Source: Clostridia bacterium
GTDB taxonomy: Bacteria > Bacillota > Clostridia > Oscillospirales > Acutalibacteraceae
NCBI GenBank assembly: GCA_017502965.1
Contig: JAFVTZ010000043.1
Span: 1-8,686, forward strand
Length of the DNA stretch: 8,686 nucleotides
Direction of reading: 5' to 3'
Part shown: one piece after another, positions 7,750-8,686 of the stretch
Layout: each line of letters starts with the position of its first letter
Numbering within the stretch: the stretch's first letter is position 1
Notes under the pieces: generated by a model
Database searches by the model: none
Told to the model about the DNA's origin: nothing
The model's input: only the letters and a program-made list of their open reading frames with translations
Position numbers and translations under genes: made by a program

Positions 7750-8537
7750 TAGATTTTTTAAACGAATCTCCCCTTAAAGACCCTCTTATTTTCGATACTC
7801 ACGCGCATTACGATGACGAGCGTTTTGAAGATTGCAGAGAAAACCTGCTGTCAGCCCTGCCAAAGCACGGTGTTGGCGGCATAATAACCTGCGGTTGTGA
7901 TGGAGAATCTTCAAAAAAAGCACTCGCTATGGCGGAAAGATACCCTTATATTTATGCCGCCGTGGGTATTCATCCCGGAAATCTTGAAAGCGATACCTCT
8001 ATAGACGAAATTGAACAACTGGCAAAACACAAAAAATGTGTTGCCATAGGAGAAATCGGGCTCGATTATTACTGGACACAGGACGATAAAAAAGAGCAGG
8101 CTGAAATTTTCGAATCTCAGCTTGTTCTGGCAAATAAACTTAATAAGCCTGTTATCGTTCATGACAGAGACGCTCATTTCGATACAATGCAAATGCTGAA
8201 AAAGCATAAACCCAGAGGCGTTGTCCACAGTTTTTCAGGAAGCCCCGAAATGGCAAAAGAACTTCTCGATTTGGAATTTTACATCGGTGTAGGCGGAGTT
8301 ATAACCTTTAAAAATGCAAGAAAATTGCCCGAAGTGGTAGAAATGTTACCGCTTGACAGGATTTTGCTCGAAACCGATGCGCCTTATCTCACCCCTGTTC
8401 CCTACCGTTCCAAAACAAACCATTCGGCAATGATTTATCTGACTGCAGAAAAAATTGCCGGAATCAAAGGTCTTTCTACTGAGGAAATCTTAACCTCAAC
8501 ATTCAAAAATGCATTGAAAATTTTTGAAATTTTATAA
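7746..8537 (+). CDS. tatD: TatD-family metal-dependent hydrolase / DNase
   Basis: A 263-residue amidohydrolase-fold TIM-barrel protein; family members act as metal-dependent DNases, often 3'-5' exonucleases, in repair or DNA turnover. All expected metal ligands are visible: His19 and His21 (DTHAHYDD), Glu103 (GEIGLDYY), His139 (VIVHDRDAH), His161 (VVHSFSG) and Asp211 (LETDAPYL). Length is normal. The chosen ATG gives about a dozen residues ahead of the conserved IFDTHAHYDD, slightly longer than usual; it overlaps the metG stop as ATGA, with GAGGG 12 bases upstream. No better in-frame start lies between it and the HxH motif. The metG-tatD pairing is common in Firmicutes. The gene is followed by a hairpin at 8546-8583, which may end the operon. 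Confidence 0.93.
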   Translation: MIDFLNESPLKDPLIFDTHAHYDDERFEDCRENLLSALPKHGVGGIITCGCDGESSKKALAMAERYPYIYAAVGIHPGNLESDTSIDEIEQLAKHKKCVAIGEIGLDYYWTQDDKKEQAEIFESQLVLANKLNKPVIVHDRDAHFDTMQMLKKHKPRGVVHSFSGSPEMAKELLDLEFYIGVGGVITFKNARKLPEVVEMLPLDRILLETDAPYLTPVPYRSKTNHSAMIYLTAEKIAGIKGLSTEEILTSTFKNALKIFEIL

Positions 8538-8545
8538 AGAATAAA

Positions 8546-8590
8546 ACCCCTATTTCGGTGAAAAATAAAAACGAAAGAGGGGTGATTTTT
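8546..8590 (+). terminator. Terminator-like hairpin that also covers the next ribosome binding site
   Basis: ACCCCT at 8546-8551 pairs with AGGGGT at 8578-8583, and TTTCG at 8553-8557 pairs with CGAAA at 8572-8576, leaving one A/G mismatch and a 14-base A-rich loop. The stem is followed by GA and five T (8586-8590), a plausible intrinsic terminator for the operon ending at tatD. The same 3' arm contains the Shine-Dalgarno (AGGGGTG, 8578-8584) of the gene starting at 8592, so when transcribed through, the hairpin would hide that site. Whether it stops transcription, controls translation or both is inference. Confidence 0.6.
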
Positions 8591-8591
8591 A

Positions 8592-8686
8592 ATGGAAAAC
8601 AATAAAAATCAGAACAATAATCAGAACAGAAATGATCAGAATAGAAATGATCAGAATAGAAATGATCAGAATAGAAATGATCAGAA
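8592..8686 (+). CDS. Asn/Gln-rich QNRND-repeat protein (3' partial)
   Basis: The ATG at 8592 is preceded by AGGGGTG 7 bases upstream (close to AGGAGGTG), and the frame stays open to the window edge, giving 31 residues. It starts MENNKNQNNNQ and then repeats QNRND at least four times, so it is very hydrophilic, has no signal peptide or membrane segment, and is expected to be disordered. The family is not recognised; similar small Asn/Gln-rich hypothetical proteins occur in Clostridia, but no function should be assigned. It is probably its own unit after the tatD operon; its ribosome binding site lies in a hairpin. The perfect frame and good ribosome binding site argue that it is a real gene, although the end is not seen. 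Confidence 0.7.
   Translation, partial: MENNKNQNNNQNRNDQNRNDQNRNDQNRNDQ
8622..8686 (+). repeat. 15-bp tandem repeat inside the QNRND gene
   Basis: The unit CAGAATAGAAATGAT occurs 4.3 times to the window edge (8622, 8637, 8652, 8667, 8682), with one C for T difference in the first copy (AAC for AAT). A shorter relative (CAGAACAATAAT, 8610-8621) precedes it. The period is a multiple of three, so copy number changes would keep frame. Each junction forms the palindrome TGATCA, giving GATC sites phased every 15 bp. The array probably continues beyond the window. Confidence 0.95.

Noticed and set aside
8622..8686. CRISPR array
   Set aside because: The 15-bp units are directly adjacent, without spacers, and keep a protein reading frame.

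Overview
This AT-rich window most likely comes from a low-GC Firmicute of the class Clostridia, probably a gut Oscillospirales-type bacterium. That placement is an inference. It rests on strong AGGAGG-like ribosome binding sites, Firmicutes-type versions of RlmB, MetG and TatD, A/T-rich spacers with short palindromes, and an Asn/Gln-rich low-complexity protein at the end. No RNA gene, CRISPR array, transposase or phage gene was seen.

Layout. Positions 1-987 (+) hold the 3' part of an HD-domain dNTP triphosphohydrolase (dGTPase family) that enters from outside the window. It converges on an enolase gene (1156-2397, -). The 168-bp spacer between them holds a bidirectional hairpin terminator (989-1021) and a low-complexity palindromic element with two perfect 8-bp stem-loops. 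This element runs right into the enolase stop codon, and the enolase lacks the usual C-terminal tail. A 127-bp divergent spacer (2398-2524) then carries a good -10 box for a rightward operon.

The operon is rlmB-like 23S rRNA methyltransferase (2525-3283), an 841-aa membrane protein (3280-5805), metG (5818-7749) and tatD (7746-8537). The genes are tightly packed, with ATGA stop/start overlaps at two junctions and a Shine-Dalgarno touching the previous stop codon at the third. Three of the four genes are housekeeping genes for RNA modification, tRNA charging and nuclease/hydrolase work. After tatD, an imperfect hairpin overlaps the ribosome binding site of a new small gene (from 8592) that runs off the window. 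Its product is almost only Asn, Gln, Arg and Asp in a QNRND repeat encoded by a 15-bp tandem repeat.

The most unusual object is the 841-aa protein. It keeps the apparent eight-helix layout and overall fold order of a P1B-type (heavy-metal) P-type ATPase, but the sites for the phosphorylated Asp (DKTGT), the actuator TGE loop, the N-domain His-Pro and the hinge GDGxNDAP are all degraded or missing. It also has a roughly 290-residue acidic N-terminal extension. It looks like a pseudo-pump with a non-transport role, translationally coupled to RNA and translation genes.
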